Assembly (NCBI RefSeq): GCF_014635545.1
Contig: NZ_BMDA01000001.1
Location: 946,739 to 1,010,738 of the forward strand
Direction of reading: 5' to 3'
DNA length: 64,000 bases
Source of the DNA: Acinetobacter courvalinii
GTDB lineage: Bacteria > Pseudomonadota > Gammaproteobacteria > Pseudomonadales > Moraxellaceae
This document shows positions 1 to 8,602 of the stretch, in pieces. The translations under genes were made by a program, and so were the position numbers. How positions within the stretch are numbered: position 1 is the first letter of the stretch; the number at the start of each line of letters is the position of its first letter. The notes under the pieces are model-generated. The model worked only from the letters and a program-made list of their open reading frames with translations, made no database searches and was not told where the DNA came from.

Positions 1-94
1 GCCAAGTAAACCTAAGCTGGAAATCTTATGCATTGTATTTAACTATTGTTATGAGATCTTTTCGCAGTATAACCAATCTATCTTATCAAAAGGT

Positions 95-130
95 CTGAAT
101 TTAAGCGGACAATTCTCCGCTTAAATTCAG
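95..130 (-). terminator. Rho-independent terminator of the esterase gene
   Basis: Two 15-base arms (95-109 and 116-130) are perfectly complementary around a 6-base loop. Read leftward, the hairpin lies 19 bases past the esterase stop codon and is followed by a short T run (ACCTTTTG). The stem is long and perfect; the T tract is short. Confidence 0.7.
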
Positions 131-148
131 CGGTGTTTATTCCAGATT

Positions 149-1105
149 TTATGGCGTTGGTTCATCAAATAGATTTGAACAACTTTGCGGCTGACAACCT
201 GCCAACATAATCGCTTTCGGCAAGCTGGCATACATATTGGTGAGATGCTGTTCGGCAGGATGTCGGTAATTCCAGAACAAGAAATGCTTTGAACGTTGCT
301 GATTAAAGTTTTGATAGAAGTTGTTCTGCTTTTGCAAGGATTCAGCATCTGGTGTTGGGCTTCGTCCATGTTCATGCGTACCCACTGTGGTCATCAGCAT
401 GATCTCTTGAGCACGATTTGCTTTATTGTTTAACCAATCCTTTTGTTTGTTGAGCAGTGCATAATTATCAAACCAAAGTGAAGGGCTGGCGGCAATATAA
501 CGCTGGAACATGTGTGGTTGGCTAAAGAAAGTGTGTAAAACAAACAGTCCACCAAAGGAGTGCCCAAATAAACTCTGTTGCTGTGAATTGACTTTAATTT
601 TGGTTTGAATCGCAGGCTTTAGCTCTTTTTCTATAAATTGAATAAATTGGTCTGCACCACCATAAGTGTACTTGGCTTGCTTTTGAAACTCAGCCGATGC
701 CTGAGGTGTATAGTCTAAAGCGCGCTTTTCTACATCAAAAGTGCTTTGTTTAGGGTAACCAATCGCAACAATGGCGACCGGACTCAAACCTAAACGATTG
801 GCACCACCACCCACAGATTTAGCGATATTGGCGGCACTATCAAATGCGGCATTACCATCCAGTACATACAGTACAGGAAAACCTTCCTGTGGAGCTTCAC
901 CAGCAGGAACAGAGATCTGGATCAAATAATCATGTTTTGTATATTTGGATGCTATTACAAAGCTTTGCTGAATATTGGACTGTGCTTTGAGAGGCGCTTT
1001 ATTAGAACTGGAGGTATTGGGTTGAGCAAAAGCCAGTGGTGTTGCCATGAGCAGAGAAAAAGTCAAAATCCCAAGATGTTTAAACATCACTTTATTTACA
1101 CCCAT
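149..1105 (-). CDS. Exported alpha/beta-hydrolase, siderophore-esterase-like (IroE/BesA type)
   Basis: This is an exported esterase of the alpha/beta-hydrolase fold, related to the esterase D / IroE / BesA group that cleaves ester siderophores. A signal peptide is clear: a lysine-bearing start, a hydrophobic stretch and an AFA-Q cleavage site about 27 residues in. The nucleophile elbow GHSFGG lies near residue 181, and a YVLDGNAAFD segment typical of the group precedes it. The frame also opens with a TTG at 1108. I use the ATG at 1105, but the ATG at 1087 (MFKHLG...) gives a more usual signal peptide. Neither has a strong Shine-Dalgarno sequence. A near-consensus Fur box lies just upstream, which supports iron-responsive expression. 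The substrate is inferred from family and the Fur box; a general acyl esterase is possible. Confidence 0.8.
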   Translation of the reverse strand: MGVNKVMFKHLGILTFSLLMATPLAFAQPNTSSSNKAPLKAQSNIQQSFVIASKYTKHDYLIQISVPAGEAPQEGFPVLYVLDGNAAFDSAANIAKSVGGGANRLGLSPVAIVAIGYPKQSTFDVEKRALDYTPQASAEFQKQAKYTYGGADQFIQFIEKELKPAIQTKIKVNSQQQSLFGHSFGGLFVLHTFFSQPHMFQRYIAASPSLWFDNYALLNKQKDWLNNKANRAQEIMLMTTVGTHEHGRSPTPDAESLQKQNNFYQNFNQQRSKHFLFWNYRHPAEQHLTNMYASLPKAIMLAGCQPQSCSNLFDEPTP

Positions 1106-1125
1106 CAAAATTTTGACAAGTAATA

Positions 1126-1144
1126 TATAATGAAAATCATTATC
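1126..1144 (-). promoter_or_regulatory. Putative Fur box upstream of the esterase gene
   Basis: The 19 bases TATAATGAAAATCATTATC match the Fur consensus GATAATGATAATCATTATC at 17 positions. The site ends about 20 to 40 bases upstream of the candidate esterase starts, where Fur would block the promoter. It is also upstream of pheA, but more than 100 bases away, so the esterase is the likelier target. Confidence 0.75.
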
Positions 1145-1282
1145 AATAAAGTTTAATCAGAAAAAGAGTTAAAACTCAGCGTGTTTAATGCCTAAAAGTA
1201 TTGTTATACTCTAGCTCGGATAATCGATTCATAGATAGATTGTAATCCATTCTTATAGATGATTTTGCTGAGGCTGCATTCA

Positions 1283-2392
1283 ATGGTAAACGATGGACAA
1301 AACACATCGAATTCACTTAATTTAGAACAAATTCGTAACGATATTGATAGTGTTGATCAACAAATCCAAGAGTTACTCAACCGCCGTGCGACACTGGCAG
1401 AAGCGGTAGCTAAAGCGAAATTTGCATCCGAAGAAAATCCACTGTTTTATCGTCCGGAACGTGAAGCGCAAGTGCTGCGTAAAGTCATGGAGCGTAATCA
1501 GGGCCCTTTGTCTGATGCAACCATGGCCCGTTTATTCCGTGAAATCATGTCGGCATGTCTGGCGCTTGAAGCACCACAAAGCATTGCATTCTTAGGGCCA
1601 GAAGGGACATATACCCATTCTGCGGTGTTGAAGCATTTTGGTAAAGATGCGGTTGTGCGTCCATTACCGACCATTGATGAAGTGTTCCGTGAAGTTGAAG
1701 CGGGCAGCGCGCACTATGGTGTTGTTCCTGTAGAAAACTCATCTGAAGGGATTGTGAACCATACCCTGGATTGCTTTAAAGCATCGACAGTGAATGTGAT
1801 TGGTGAGGTTGAACTTCGTATTCATCACCAATTCCTGGTATCTGAAAATACCCGTAAAGACAGTATTAAACAGATTTATGCGCATCAGCAAACCCTGGCG
1901 CAATGTCGTAAATGGTTAGATGCACATTATCCGGGCGTTGAGCGTGTTGCACTGAACTCAAATGCAGAAGCGGCACGCCGTATTCGTAACGAATGGCATT
2001 CTGCTGCGATTGCCTCTGATATTGCGGCAAGCATGTACAATCTTGAGATTTTACATAGCAATATTGAAGATAACCCTGAAAATACTACACGTTTCCTTGT
2101 AATTGGTCGTGAAAAGATTCCTCAAAGCGGTAATGACAAGACCTCGTTATTGATCTCTGCGCATGATCGTGCGGGTGCTTTGCTGGAAATTCTTGCGCCA
2201 TTTGCCAAACATCAAATCAGCTTGACCAGCATTGAAACACGTCCGGCATTGCCTGAAAAATGGGCCTATGTATTCTTTATCGATTTAGAAGGACATATCG
2301 GACAGGAAAATGTTGCAGCGGCATTGGAAGAAATCCGTCCAATGGTGAAAGAGTTACGTGTACTCGGTTCATATCCAATCGCTGTTTTATAA
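1283..2392 (+). CDS. pheA: Bifunctional chorismate mutase / prephenate dehydratase
   Basis: This P-protein converts chorismate to prephenate and then to phenylpyruvate in phenylalanine synthesis, in the cytoplasm. From the N-terminus come an AroQ-type helical chorismate mutase (IDSVDQQIQELLNRRATLA), a prephenate dehydratase domain (from FLGPEGTYTH to the TTRFLVIG motif) and a C-terminal ACT domain with GALLEIL and ESRP-like SIETRP, the usual phenylalanine-binding elements. The open frame begins at an ATG at 1259, but GAGG at 1270-1273 sits nine bases before the ATG at 1283, so I take the latter (369 aa). The next gene, tyrA-aroA, lies 75 bases downstream, which makes an aromatic pathway cluster. 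Confidence 0.95.
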   Translation: MVNDGQNTSNSLNLEQIRNDIDSVDQQIQELLNRRATLAEAVAKAKFASEENPLFYRPEREAQVLRKVMERNQGPLSDATMARLFREIMSACLALEAPQSIAFLGPEGTYTHSAVLKHFGKDAVVRPLPTIDEVFREVEAGSAHYGVVPVENSSEGIVNHTLDCFKASTVNVIGEVELRIHHQFLVSENTRKDSIKQIYAHQQTLAQCRKWLDAHYPGVERVALNSNAEAARRIRNEWHSAAIASDIAASMYNLEILHSNIEDNPENTTRFLVIGREKIPQSGNDKTSLLISAHDRAGALLEILAPFAKHQISLTSIETRPALPEKWAYVFFIDLEGHIGQENVAAALEEIRPMVKELRVLGSYPIAVL

Positions 2393-2467
2393 TCCCGTTT
2401 TATCGAATGGATAGATGACTTCGGTATCTATCCATATCAATGTCGTCTCATTAGGCAAATATGTTTT

Positions 2468-4717
2468 ATGTCTCAACCATTATTTAAAAAAGTTGCATTT
2501 ATTGGGCTTGGACTGATTGGATCGAGTCTTGCCCGTGTGATTGTGGCAGAACAACTTGCATCTCAAATTGTGGCGTCAACACGCTCAAAAAAAACATTAG
2601 AAGATGCCAAGGCACTCGGTCTGATTCAACACGGTTATGCAACGCCAGAAGAAGCAGTTCAGGATGCAGACTTAATTGTTTTAGCCTTGCCTGTGCGTGC
2701 AACACAAAAAGTGCTGGAACAGATCAAGCCTTATCTTGCAGACAATGCCATTATTACCGATGTAGGCAGTACCAAAGGCAATGTGGTTGAAGCTGCAAAA
2801 GCAGTGTTTGGAGAAAAGCTACCAGCCGGTTTTGTACCGGGTCATCCGATTGCAGGTGCAGAACATACTGGCGTGCATGCGGGTAAAGTTGATTTATTCG
2901 TCAATCACAAAGTGATTCTAACGCCACTGCCGACCAGCGCGGAGTGGGCGGTTGAAAAACTGGTTCAACTCTGGTCGGCAGCCAAAGCCGAAGTGATTTG
3001 CATGGATGTTGCTAAACACGATGAAGTGTTGGCACATACCAGTCATTTACCGCATTTAATGGCATTCAATCTGGTGGAACAACTGGCAAATCGTGAAGAT
3101 AATCTAGATATTTTCCGTTATGCAGCCGGTGGTTTTCGGGACTTCTCTCGCATTGCAGCCAGTGATCCGCAGATGTGGCATGACATTTTCTTTGCCAATA
3201 AAACCGCAATTTTGAATGCGGTTAATGGCTTTGAACAGCAATTATCCGTTTTAAAGAAATTGATTGAACAGGAAGATTCGCAAGCGTTGATGGGGCTATT
3301 GGGCCACGCGCAGGCAGCACGCCAACATTTTAATCATATGTTAGCCAAAAAACCTTTGATGGAGAAAAACAAGGTGACACAGCAATTTAGCATTTTACCG
3401 GGAAAGAAAACATTTACAGGTAAATTTACCGTACCGGGTGACAAATCTGTGTCACATCGCTCGATTATGTTTGGTGCGATTGCAGAAGGTACCACCCATG
3501 TGACCGGCTTTCTGGAAGGTGAAGATGCACTCGCGACTTTGCAGACATTCCGTGACATGGGGGTGAGCATCGAAGGACCGAAGAATGGTGAAGTCACTAT
3601 TCATGGTGTGGGCATGCAAGGCTTAAAAGCGCCAGCAAGCGCTTTGTATATGGGTAACTCAGGCACCAGTATGCGTTTGTTATCAGGCATGCTGTCTGCG
3701 CAAAAATTTGATTCAGTCATGACGGGTGATGCCTCATTGTCTAAACGCCCAATGGAGCGTATTGCCAAGCCACTTCGTGAAATGGGTGCACTCATCCAGA
3801 CCACAGGTGAGAAAGGTACGCCACCTGTGAGCATTACCGGCAGTCAGGCACTTAAAGGAATCCAATACGATTTACCGATGGCGTCAGCTCAGGTGAAATC
3901 AGGTATTTTATTGGCTGGTTTATGGGCTGAAGGTGAAACGTCGGTGACTGAGCCTGAACCAACCCGTGATCATACTGAACGTATGTTACGTGCCTTTGGT
4001 TATGATGTAAAAACTGAAGGCAATAAAATCTCGCTTGTCGGTGGTGGCAAATTAGTGGGTACTGATATTCAGGTGCCTTCGGATATTTCGTCAGCTGCTT
4101 TCTTTATGGTCGGTGCTGCGATTACCGAAGGCGCCGATGTGGTGCTGGAAGCGGTTGGGATTAACCCGACGCGTACAGGTGTGATCGAAATCCTCAAGCA
4201 AATGGGTGCTGACCTGACGGTTGAGAATGAACGTATCGCAGGTGGTGAGCCGATTGCAGATATTCATATCAAAGGTTCAAGAACCCTGAAAGGCATTCAC
4301 ATGCCAGAAGATCAAGTGCCTTTGGCCATTGATGAATTCCCAGCATTGTTCATTGCTGCTGCATGTGCAGAAGGTCAAACCGTGTTGACGGGTGCTGCTG
4401 AGCTTCGTGTCAAAGAATCTGACCGTATTCAGGTGATGGCAGATGGCTTGAAAATCATGGGTATCGACTGCACCCCAACCGAAGATGGCATTATCATCGA
4501 AGGTAAAGGTAAGTCTGGGGACTGGTCACCAATCTTTACAGGTGGTGAAATTGAATCACATCATGATCATCGTATTGCCATGAGTTTTAGCATGGCGGGT
4601 CTACGTACTTCAGGTGAAATCACCATTCATGGAACCGAAACCGTAGCGACAAGTTTCCCAACCTTTACCGAGCTTGCAAATTCGGCCGGATTGGATTTAA
4701 GTGTAGTCAATCAGTAA
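2468..4717 (+). CDS. tyrA-aroA: Fused prephenate dehydrogenase / EPSP synthase
   Basis: One 749-aa protein carries two enzymes. Residues 1 to about 295 are a TyrA-type prephenate dehydrogenase with a dinucleotide fold (GLGLIGSS) and the HPIAG motif. Residues from about 310 are 5-enolpyruvylshikimate-3-phosphate synthase with GDKSVSHRS, GNSGTSMRLLSG, SAQVKSG, RDHTE, ESDRI and DHRIAMSF. The joint lies near the in-frame ATG at 3359, where a free-standing aroA might once have begun. The EPSPS half carries the motif set used to define class II enzymes (GDKS, SAQxK, RxHxE, NPTR), a class linked to glyphosate tolerance; tolerance here is inferred. A TyrA-EPSPS fusion is known in Acinetobacter and some pseudomonads. 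A strong terminator follows. Confidence 0.96.
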   Translation: MSQPLFKKVAFIGLGLIGSSLARVIVAEQLASQIVASTRSKKTLEDAKALGLIQHGYATPEEAVQDADLIVLALPVRATQKVLEQIKPYLADNAIITDVGSTKGNVVEAAKAVFGEKLPAGFVPGHPIAGAEHTGVHAGKVDLFVNHKVILTPLPTSAEWAVEKLVQLWSAAKAEVICMDVAKHDEVLAHTSHLPHLMAFNLVEQLANREDNLDIFRYAAGGFRDFSRIAASDPQMWHDIFFANKTAILNAVNGFEQQLSVLKKLIEQEDSQALMGLLGHAQAARQHFNHMLAKKPLMEKNKVTQQFSILPGKKTFTGKFTVPGDKSVSHRSIMFGAIAEGTTHVTGFLEGEDALATLQTFRDMGVSIEGPKNGEVTIHGVGMQGLKAPASALYMGNSGTSMRLLSGMLSAQKFDSVMTGDASLSKRPMERIAKPLREMGALIQTTGEKGTPPVSITGSQALKGIQYDLPMASAQVKSGILLAGLWAEGETSVTEPEPTRDHTERMLRAFGYDVKTEGNKISLVGGGKLVGTDIQVPSDISSAAFFMVGAAITEGADVVLEAVGINPTRTGVIEILKQMGADLTVENERIAGGEPIADIHIKGSRTLKGIHMPEDQVPLAIDEFPALFIAAACAEGQTVLTGAAELRVKESDRIQVMADGLKIMGIDCTPTEDGIIIEGKGKSGDWSPIFTGGEIESHHDHRIAMSFSMAGLRTSGEITIHGTETVATSFPTFTELANSAGLDLSVVNQ

Positions 4718-4732
4718 TCTGATTTGAGTAAG

Positions 4733-4771
4733 GCAGCATTCAGCTCAAGACGGTTGAATGCTGCTTTTTTT
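4733..4771 (+). terminator. Rho-independent terminator after tyrA-aroA
   Basis: Arms at 4733-4742 (GCAGCATTCA) and 4755-4764 are perfectly complementary and are followed directly by a run of T. This ends the pheA / tyrA-aroA unit. Confidence 0.9.
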
Positions 4772-5004
4772 ATGTGTTTATCGTTAAAAATAATTTGTTA
4801 AATGCCTTCACTCAGCGTTTAAATACTTAAAATGATGACTTTGCTGATGTACATATCTAATCGGGTCGAAATTTATCAATTTAACAATACAACTAAGACA
4901 ATCAGCTAATCGTTTATAGACAATTGTATATATAATAATTCAGAGTATATGCGTTGGATTTGGGTTGTGGTACAGCGCTACAATATAAAAATAGAGGGAA
5001 TAGC

Positions 5005-5388
5005 ATGAAAACCTTGCAATTTATCGCAGATTGCCCAAAACATGGAGTGGTCGATCATCCACCGAATGAATGCTATATCACGCAAGAATACGTGGCGGCA
5101 TTGTTGTATAAACAATTAGAACAATATGGCTTCGATGCACAGCATATTCGTCATGAACATGAAAAAATTGAAGTATGTATCGACAATCACCAATTGCCGC
5201 TTTCGATTTTATGTTCGCAACAGGATACCGAAGGACATATTCTTTGTGAAATCTCAGCCAATCCACAGCAAGAACAAGCTTGGTTTGAGCGTATTGAGAC
5301 ACAAAGTATTATTCGCCAATTGGCCCAAGCCGTGGAAAATAGCTTAAAAGCAGAACATAGCTTTTCCCAGTTTGTGTGGAAAAGCTAA
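5005..5388 (+). CDS. Hypothetical protein, 127 aa
   Basis: I do not recognise this small soluble protein. The chosen ATG has an excellent Shine-Dalgarno GAGGG (4994-4998) six bases upstream; the frame extends further up to 4954 but without such a signal. There is no signal peptide or membrane segment. The sequence is acidic with several histidines and cysteines, including C8, C17 and a CSQQ near residue 71, but shows no motif I can name. It sits alone between the tyrA-aroA terminator and pepD, about 100 bases before the latter. The 230 bases upstream are AT-rich with TATAAT-like stretches near 4930 that may hold its promoter. Confidence 0.75.
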   Translation: MKTLQFIADCPKHGVVDHPPNECYITQEYVAALLYKQLEQYGFDAQHIRHEHEKIEVCIDNHQLPLSILCSQQDTEGHILCEISANPQQEQAWFERIETQSIIRQLAQAVENSLKAEHSFSQFVWKS

Positions 5389-5491
5389 GACAGTTTTACG
5401 AATACAATCTTAAATGAAGTGATTTAACATCAAGACCGTTTAGGTGTATGGTGTATATTGATTTAAACGCTTTATTTGAGAGTATAGGTGC

Positions 5492-6952
5492 ATGATACAG
5501 GTCGATTTTTCTAAATTATCTCCGCAAGTGGTTTGGCAACATTTCGAGACCTTATGTACGATTCCTCGACCTTCCAAACATGAACAACAATTAAGACAAC
5601 ATCTAAAAGATTGGGCGGAACAGCGCAACTTGCAAACCTATGTGGATGACATTGGTAATCTAATTATTCGAAAAGCTGCTACAGCAGGTAAAGAGCACGT
5701 TGCAGGTGTGATTCTGCAAGGCCATTTAGATATGGTGACTCAGGCAAATCGCGGCACCCAACATGATTTCTTCAAAGATCCCATTCAACCTGTATTAAAA
5801 GACGGCTGGCTGATTGCTGAAAATACCACATTGGGTGCCGATAATGGCATTGGAGTTGCACTGGCGTTAGCAGTCCTAGAATCAAATGATATTGCGCACG
5901 GTCCGATTGAAGTCCTACTCACTATTGATGAAGAGGCGGGAATGAGCGGTGCCCGTTTACTTGAGACAGGCGTTTTAACTGGACAATGGTTATTTAATAT
6001 CGATACAGAGGAATGGGGCGAACTCTATCTTGGCTGTGCTGGGAGTATTGACTTAGAAGTAGGACAGCCACTTGAATATGAAACAGCACCCGCTAATTTA
6101 ATTTATGTAGATGTGCTGGTGTCAGGACTAAAAGGTGGACACTCTGGTGTTGATATTCATCTGGGGCGTGGTAATGCCAATGTCATTCTAGCCCATTTCC
6201 TCAATGAGTATTTGGCACAATCCGATGGTCGACTGGTTGAATTTATAGGTGGAACAGCGCGTAATGCCATCCCGCGTGAAGCTGTAGCAACCATTGCTAT
6301 TCAAGCGGAACAACTGGCAGATTTAGAACAAGCGGTTGCAGCAATACAAGCTGAATGGCAGCAGAAACTGCAGGGTATTGATGATCAGTTGCAAATCACC
6401 GCACAGCAAAATACCAATCAGATCAATGAAGTGATTGCGCTGCATCAACAACAAGCTTGGTTAAAAGCATTGGCAACGTGTCCTTATGGCATAGCAGAGT
6501 GGAGTAGTGCCTTACCCGGTGTGGTTGAAACCTCGAATAATATTGGTGTGGTCAAACTGACCAAAGATGAGGCTAAAACTTTGATTATGGTTCGTTCGAT
6601 GGTGAACCAAGAAGCAGTGACATTCGCACATAATATTCAACAGCATTTTGCCAGCTTTGAAATTCAGTCAGATTTAACGCCGTTAGTCTCAGGTTGGACA
6701 CCGAATCCAGATTCAGCTGCATTGAAATGTCTACAACAAGCTTATCAATCTGCATTTAAGATTGAGCCAAACTTGAAAGTGATTCATGCGGGCTTGGAAT
6801 GCGGCATTATTGCGGAACATTATCCTGATTTGCAGATGGTATCTTTTGGCCCGGATATTCAGGGTGCGCATGCACCGGGAGAGCGGGTTAAAGTGGATAC
6901 CGTAGAAAAATGCTGGAAGTTGTTGGTGACGGCTTTGGAGAGTGTAGCTTAA
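5492..6952 (+). CDS. pepD: Aminoacyl-histidine dipeptidase (Xaa-His dipeptidase, M20C)
   Basis: This 486-aa cytosolic zinc peptidase hydrolyses dipeptides such as carnosine-type Xaa-His. The family's metal ligands and catalytic residues are visible: LQGHLDMV, LGADNGIGVA, TIDEEAGMSGA and, near the C-terminus, HAGLECGII. The length matches PepD of the family. The start ATG at 5492 is preceded by AGGTGC. The gene ends head-on with kptA; a long inverted repeat at 6969-7000 lies in the junction. Confidence 0.93.
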   Translation: MIQVDFSKLSPQVVWQHFETLCTIPRPSKHEQQLRQHLKDWAEQRNLQTYVDDIGNLIIRKAATAGKEHVAGVILQGHLDMVTQANRGTQHDFFKDPIQPVLKDGWLIAENTTLGADNGIGVALALAVLESNDIAHGPIEVLLTIDEEAGMSGARLLETGVLTGQWLFNIDTEEWGELYLGCAGSIDLEVGQPLEYETAPANLIYVDVLVSGLKGGHSGVDIHLGRGNANVILAHFLNEYLAQSDGRLVEFIGGTARNAIPREAVATIAIQAEQLADLEQAVAAIQAEWQQKLQGIDDQLQITAQQNTNQINEVIALHQQQAWLKALATCPYGIAEWSSALPGVVETSNNIGVVKLTKDEAKTLIMVRSMVNQEAVTFAHNIQQHFASFEIQSDLTPLVSGWTPNPDSAALKCLQQAYQSAFKIEPNLKVIHAGLECGIIAEHYPDLQMVSFGPDIQGAHAPGERVKVDTVEKCWKLLVTALESVA

Positions 6953-6968
6953 TTTAATGTTGTAATCA

Positions 6969-7000
6969 GATCAGACCAATGATCCTGTCTTGGTCTGATC
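6969..7000. terminator. Inverted repeat at the pepD/kptA convergent junction
   Basis: GATCAGACCAA (6969-6979) and its exact complement (6990-7000) flank a 10-base loop. The repeat overlaps the last ten codons of kptA and the short gap to pepD. It could stop transcripts from both sides, but no T run follows on either strand, so its role as a terminator is tentative. Confidence 0.5.
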
Positions 7001-7540
7001 AATCAATGATAAATATTGTGTTGGTACATGTATTGTTAGCCAAACACCATTTTCTGCCTGATGAAACTCAAAGCCATTTTTATACATTTGTGGTGTGTTA
7101 ATTAAGAATAGCACAGGCTTACCATAGCGTTGGCCTACATTCAAAGCCGTTTCTTTATTTTCACTTAGATGCACATAATGGCGCTGTCCAGCGATTAGGC
7201 CTTGCGTCTGAATTGAATCTATAAATCGACTCGCTGTGCCATGATATAAATATTGTGGTGGCTCAAGCGCAATCATTTGCCGTTGTACCATATTTGTTGA
7301 GTGGCCTTGCACAGCCCTGATCATCAAACCATCTTCTGAGATTTGGAAGCGTTTTTTATCATTTTGTTCTACGATGACTTGGAGTAATGCTTCATCTAGA
7401 GGAACATTGTGTTGTTGTGCGGCTTCAATAAGCTCAGCAATTTTTGCCCAACCTTCTTGATCAAGTTGAAGCCCAATTTGTTCAGGCTTATGTCGTAATA
7501 TCAGGCTTAAAAATTTGCTTATTTGAGTATGTTCTTTCAT
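6971..7540 (-). CDS. kptA: RNA 2'-phosphotransferase (Tpt1/KptA family)
   Basis: KptA transfers an internal RNA 2'-phosphate to NAD, giving ADP-ribose 1'',2''-cyclic phosphate. In yeast the homologue Tpt1 finishes tRNA splicing; its bacterial role is uncertain. The 189-aa protein has the family's N-terminal SKFLSLILRHKPE with the conserved Arg-His, then YHGTASRF and the HYVHLSE segment of the NAD pocket. It is the last gene of the leftward rtcB-...-rtcA unit and starts 12 bases after the rtcA stop, which implies co-transcription and a role in RNA repair here. Confidence 0.93.
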   Translation of the reverse strand: MKEHTQISKFLSLILRHKPEQIGLQLDQEGWAKIAELIEAAQQHNVPLDEALLQVIVEQNDKKRFQISEDGLMIRAVQGHSTNMVQRQMIALEPPQYLYHGTASRFIDSIQTQGLIAGQRHYVHLSENKETALNVGQRYGKPVLFLINTPQMYKNGFEFHQAENGVWLTIHVPTQYLSLIDQTKTGSLV

Positions 7541-7552
7541 ATTTAATATTCA

Positions 7553-8602
7553 CTATTCTACGTTTACTTTGACCTGAAACAGGTTTTGGTTGAGTTCGAT
7601 AAACTCAATTTCACAATCAATAAATTTTTCAATCATTGTGGCCTGAGTAAGGGTATGTTCGCTAATACATTGTGCGGTAAATTCACCCCCTTGTCCCAAT
7701 GCCAAAGGTAATAACAACTGATCCGCTAAATACTCATCGACTGAAGCATTAGATTCCAGATATTGCTTCACCTGTTCGGCCAAATGATTGGCAATCTGTT
7801 CTGCACTTTTGCGCATTTCACCTAAAGCAGTAAATAGCTGGATATGATGCTGATGTTCAACTTTGACATAGGCCGTATTACCTTGGCTGATGCCGTTTAA
7901 ATGAAACTGCTGTTGTGTATCCAGTTTTAGTCTTTTATTTAAGGTTGCCAATTCCCGTTGTGCAATTTGCGCCTCTTCGGAAAGGTTGAGTACTGCCGCA
8001 AAAGCTTTTGTTGTTTGCAAAGTACCACGATCTAATAAATTTAACTTGTTTCGATGTTGCCAAGGTTGAATCTTGATTTGAATTTCACCAGCACCAATCG
8101 GGAAGAAGCCTGCTTTATTTAACTTAAACTCGACCGCTATTCCAAGTTTTTCTAATGCTGGTAAAAAACACTGCTCGATAAAATCTGCCGTAGGCGCAAG
8201 CGGGTTGTGTGTGCCACCAGAAATAGTCAACTCACTCGCTTCATTTTGTAATAACAAAGCTGGTAAGAGCGTTTGTAAAACCAGTGTCGTACTTCCTGCC
8301 GAACCAATCTGAAATTGGTATTTTCCACTTTGTACATGCTGTGGTGCGAAGAACAAACGCTGGCTATGAAGTTCAGCACCTTGCACATAGGCTTGGCTGA
8401 TGTGTTGAGATGCCTGTACACAGACCAGATGCTGACGCATTAAGCCTGGTTTTTTACGCCCAGCACGAATGTTGATTAATTCAAATGCCTGACCTGTAAT
8501 CATCGAAAGGGCAAGGGCGGTTCTTAAAATTTGTCCTCCACCTTCACCTTGTGAACCATCAATCTGGATGGTTGCTGGCATATTTGCCAAAGCTTTATTC
8601 AC
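7553..8602 (-). CDS. rtcA: RNA 3'-terminal phosphate cyclase
   Basis: RtcA uses ATP to convert RNA 3'-phosphate ends (and 2'-phosphates) to 2',3'-cyclic phosphates through an enzyme-AMP intermediate. Visible are the N-terminal GSQGEGGGQILRTALAL, the GGTHNPLAPTADF segment, the LADQLLLPLALGQGGEF stretch and the histidine in SEHTLTQ that aligns with the catalytic His of the E. coli enzyme. The frame is open up to 8686. I choose GTG at 8602 because AAGGA lies eight bases before it; the ATG at 8581 (MPATIQIDG) has no such signal but begins exactly where the domain begins. A 258-base non-coding gap separates it from the upstream gene of the same unit. Confidence 0.94.
   Translation of the reverse strand: MNKALANMPATIQIDGSQGEGGGQILRTALALSMITGQAFELINIRAGRKKPGLMRQHLVCVQASQHISQAYVQGAELHSQRLFFAPQHVQSGKYQFQIGSAGSTTLVLQTLLPALLLQNEASELTISGGTHNPLAPTADFIEQCFLPALEKLGIAVEFKLNKAGFFPIGAGEIQIKIQPWQHRNKLNLLDRGTLQTTKAFAAVLNLSEEAQIAQRELATLNKRLKLDTQQQFHLNGISQGNTAYVKVEHQHHIQLFTALGEMRKSAEQIANHLAEQVKQYLESNASVDEYLADQLLLPLALGQGGEFTAQCISEHTLTQATMIEKFIDCEIEFIELNQNLFQVKVNVE

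Noticed and set aside
2-124. Open stretch of 40 codons at the left edge on the plus strand
   Set aside because: It has low-information composition, no recognisable motif, and its end overlaps the terminator hairpin of the esterase. A chance open frame in AT-rich DNA is as likely as a gene end.
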